From: Gammaproteobacteria bacterium
Lineage (GTDB): Bacteria; Pseudomonadota; Gammaproteobacteria; GRL18
Assembly (NCBI GenBank): GCA_030632625.1
Contig: DAOVUK010000209.1
Span: forward strand, 1-6,241
Direction: 5' to 3'
Length of the DNA stretch: 6,241 nucleotides
This document shows, one piece after another, positions 4,244 to 6,241 of this stretch; the stretch's first letter is position 1; every line of letters begins with the position of its first letter. A model generated the notes under the pieces. The model saw only the letters and a program-made list of their open reading frames with translations. It did not search any database and was not told where the DNA came from. The position numbers and the translations under genes were made by a program.

Positions 4244-5965
4244 TTCCGCTGTTTTCTCTGCCTGTGTGTCTTTAACACCGCCCAAACGAGCCACAATTTT
4301 ATCTGCCACGCGAAATGAATTGGCATAAATAGTCCAGGTGTGGGGCACGCTGCCGCCCGTAGGCATAAAGCTGCCGTCTGTGACATATAAATTTTCCACA
4401 TCATGTGCCTGACAATCGGGATTGAGTACCGATGTTTTCGGATCCGTACCAAAGCGACAGCTGCCAGCCACAAGATTGGTTGGCGGTACGCCTGATGCAA
4501 ATGATAAAACATTATCGGCACCCATTTCACGTAATACATCGCCTGATTTACTCGCCAGATACCAGCCTACTTTTAAATTTTGTACATGCACATCGACTTT
4601 GATTCTGGCGACCGGCAAACCCCATTTATCTCTCACATTGGTATCAAGGCTGACATGGCTGTTATCGGTTGGTGCCCAGTCACAAAAAGCTTCAACTTTG
4701 ATGTAACGTCCTTCGGTAAAATGTGCCTTGAGTTTGTCTTTGAGTGGTTTGCCCCATAAGAGTCCGCCATTACCACGGGTTTGACGATTTGCCCGGGCAA
4801 CCGGGTTTGGATGTAGGTGTACGAAATCAATGGTGCCGCCTTTTTGCGGTGCATCTGTTTTAAACAGATTTTTGTCTCTGATTTCATACCAGTCTTGTAT
4901 AGAACGATTAATAAAAGTGCCGAATTGTTTCAGTTCTGCGACCTGCTCAGCTGAAAATTTGTCATAGGATAGACGACCTGAACCAGCACCGCCGCCGGCA
5001 AATATGAGATTTTTACCCACCTGTCCGCTATTATTGGCCAGACCGTCAGGGTGTTTTGGCCCGGTTGAATTCAGTAATAAGCGGGCTGTTTCAATTGCCT
5101 GTGCAGCGACCACGTATAGTTTTGCATCAACTGCATGCTTTTTTCCCTGTTTATCAACATATTCAATTGCGCTGACTTTACCGGTTTTGTCACTGTGAAT
5201 ATGAGTGACCATCGATTCAGGCCGTAATTCACAATTACCGGTTGTCATAGCGCTGTCAATTAATGCTGCGCGGGAACTGCTCTTAGCACCTGTGGCACAA
5301 CCATAACTGCCGCAAAAGCCGCTATAAACACAGGCCTTACGATTAAGCGCCGGTTGAGAGAGAATGGCTCTGGGCATCGGCATGGAATGGAAGCCAAGGC
5401 GCTTGCATGCCTGGTCAATGTGTTGCGCAATGGGATGTTCAGCCGTTGGCGGATAAGGGAAATCTGCACTGCTGCGGGGTTCCTGAAAAGGGTGTTTGAT
5501 CACCCGTCCTGAGACACCAACTACTTTCTCAACCTTGTCATAATAAGGTTCCATTTCATCATAGCTGATAGGCCAGTCGACAATATTGGCACCGTCGACA
5601 GGTCCATAGGTTGACAGGAGTTTGAAGTCATTGGGTTTGAGTCGGTGGAAAAAGCCGCTCATAAAGTTACTGGATCCACCGACAACATTGCCATTCCAAA
5701 AATTCCAGCTGGATTGATAAGTTTCAAAGTTACGCCAGCTGCCATCATCATTTTCTATTTCAACAACATGCTGTTCGTCACGCAGATCGGGTGTGTAACC
5801 GCCCCGTAAAGAGGTTTTTAATTCGTCTTTAAAGTAATCCTGTTCGGTATACCAGGGACCTTTTTCCAGTACCAGCACTTTGTATCCGGCATGGGCAAGG
5901 GTATAAATAATCGGGCCTGCGCCGGCACCGCTGCCGACCACGCAGATATCATAATCATGACTCAT
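4226..5965 (-). CDS. GMC-family FAD-dependent oxidoreductase, large dehydrogenase subunit
   Basis: This 579-aa enzyme belongs to the GMC flavoprotein family, in the branch of gluconate 2-dehydrogenase/fructose dehydrogenase large subunits that oxidise alcohol or sugar hydroxyls and pass electrons to a cytochrome or quinone. Seen: the Rossmann loop VVGSGAGAGP (9-18), Glu34 in LVLEKG to hold the ribose, and the GMC block WNGNVVGGSSNFMSGFFHRL (90-109 region). CVYSGFCGSYGCATGAKSS carries Cys212, Cys218 and Cys223, placed like the iron-sulfur ligands of related dehydrogenases. The C-terminal FAD segment is NLYVTDGSFMPTGGSVPH, with His542 and Asn549 as active-site candidates. It has no signal peptide; related enzymes are exported by the Tat signal of the small subunit, which is encoded 26 bp upstream. 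Purine-rich AGAGAAAG precedes the start. Length is normal; the substrate is unknown. Confidence 0.93.
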   Translation of the reverse strand: MSHDYDICVVGSGAGAGPIIYTLAHAGYKVLVLEKGPWYTEQDYFKDELKTSLRGGYTPDLRDEQHVVEIENDDGSWRNFETYQSSWNFWNGNVVGGSSNFMSGFFHRLKPNDFKLLSTYGPVDGANIVDWPISYDEMEPYYDKVEKVVGVSGRVIKHPFQEPRSSADFPYPPTAEHPIAQHIDQACKRLGFHSMPMPRAILSQPALNRKACVYSGFCGSYGCATGAKSSSRAALIDSAMTTGNCELRPESMVTHIHSDKTGKVSAIEYVDKQGKKHAVDAKLYVVAAQAIETARLLLNSTGPKHPDGLANNSGQVGKNLIFAGGGAGSGRLSYDKFSAEQVAELKQFGTFINRSIQDWYEIRDKNLFKTDAPQKGGTIDFVHLHPNPVARANRQTRGNGGLLWGKPLKDKLKAHFTEGRYIKVEAFCDWAPTDNSHVSLDTNVRDKWGLPVARIKVDVHVQNLKVGWYLASKSGDVLREMGADNVLSFASGVPPTNLVAGSCRFGTDPKTSVLNPDCQAHDVENLYVTDGSFMPTGGSVPHTWTIYANSFRVADKIVARLGGVKDTQAEKTAELSTHG

Positions 5966-5991
5966 TCACTTTCTCTTAACTTTTATTCAGC

Positions 5992-6241
5992 TTAAAGCAG
6001 CCAGTAGCGCTTGTTTGCAGGAGGATGGGGCTCGCCGGCTCTGTGTTCTAACCACTGCCAGCCAATACCGTCAGGATTGCCGCCATAAACCGGATCAGTC
6101 AGCAGGGCTTCAAGCAGATAATTTAAAATATTAACCAGCCAGCGCCTGCCTTCAGGTTGCTGTTCGAATTCACGCAGTATCAGCTCGCGCTGTGCAATTG
6201 ACAGATCAGTAAAAGCAGCACCGTTGTTATTACTTTTCTGC
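5992..6241 (-). CDS. Gluconate 2-dehydrogenase subunit 3-like protein (partial)
   Basis: The last 82 codons are present; the start lies beyond the right end of the window. The reading frame gives FTDLSIAQRELILREFEQ, then a WLVNILNYLLEALLTDPVYGG stretch and GNPDGIGWQWLEHRAGEPHP. This matches the family hallmark of a helix followed by LL.DP.YGGN.dg.GW.w....G.P.P. Subunit 3 is the small partner of GMC dehydrogenases and normally carries a Tat signal at its N terminus, which is not visible here. It ends RYWLL and stops 26 bp before the GMC gene, so the two form an operon and, by inference, a complex on the periplasmic side of the membrane. Confidence 0.9.
   Translation of the reverse strand, partial: QKSNNNGAAFTDLSIAQRELILREFEQQPEGRRWLVNILNYLLEALLTDPVYGGNPDGIGWQWLEHRAGEPHPPANKRYWLL

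Noticed and set aside
4096..4539. Minus-strand 147-codon ORF across the GMC/DUF4124 boundary
   Set aside because: It is the alternative frame of the GMC C terminus continuing antisense through the DUF4124 repeat; the GMC frame carries the real motifs.

Overview
The window suits a gammaproteobacterium-like Gram-negative: it has a DUF4124 periplasmic protein, a membrane-associated GMC dehydrogenase pair, and a chromosomal integron-type cassette array. The genus cannot be fixed from this sequence. An AT-rich accessory left half (about 1-3560) meets a more GC-balanced, conventional right half (about 3700-6241).

Left edge (1-409): a short inverted-repeat element (MITE-like, 4-93) is followed by a minus-strand fragment of an integron integrase. 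The fragment keeps the box I region with the first catalytic arginine but lacks the rest of both domains. It is followed directly by the first of five attC recombination sites.

Cassette array (about 325-3560): five attC-like sites (325-409, 974-1027, 1450-1509, 1989-2072, 2170-2244), all in one orientation, delimit compact plus-strand cassettes. In order these hold: (i) a BrnT/BrnA type II toxin-antitoxin pair with its own strong promoter; (ii) an unknown 136-aa helical protein; (iii) a 144-aa protein resembling a lone core-binding domain of tyrosine recombinases; (iv) a 172-bp microcassette whose only plausible product is a 22-residue hydrophobic peptide; (v) a DUF6714-type protein overlapping a membrane-anchored protein with a calcium-loop-like motif. 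No attC follows the last pair, so the array seems truncated there. With no intact integrase in view, the segment looks like a CALIN (cluster of attC sites lacking an integrase) or the broken head of an integron.

Right half: a secreted DUF4124 protein with a coiled coil and a proline-rich repeat tail (3722-4243, +) converges on, and overlaps by 18 bp, a minus-strand two-gene unit. That unit encodes a gluconate 2-dehydrogenase subunit 3-like protein (cut by the window end) and a 579-aa FAD-dependent GMC oxidoreductase. The two probably form a periplasm-facing dehydrogenase feeding electrons to the respiratory chain; the substrate is unknown.

The most notable points are the unusual cassette cargo (the lone recombinase-like DNA-binding domain and the micro-peptide cassette), the apparently leaderless brnT promoter with a palindrome over its -10 box, and the decayed integrase welded to an attC.
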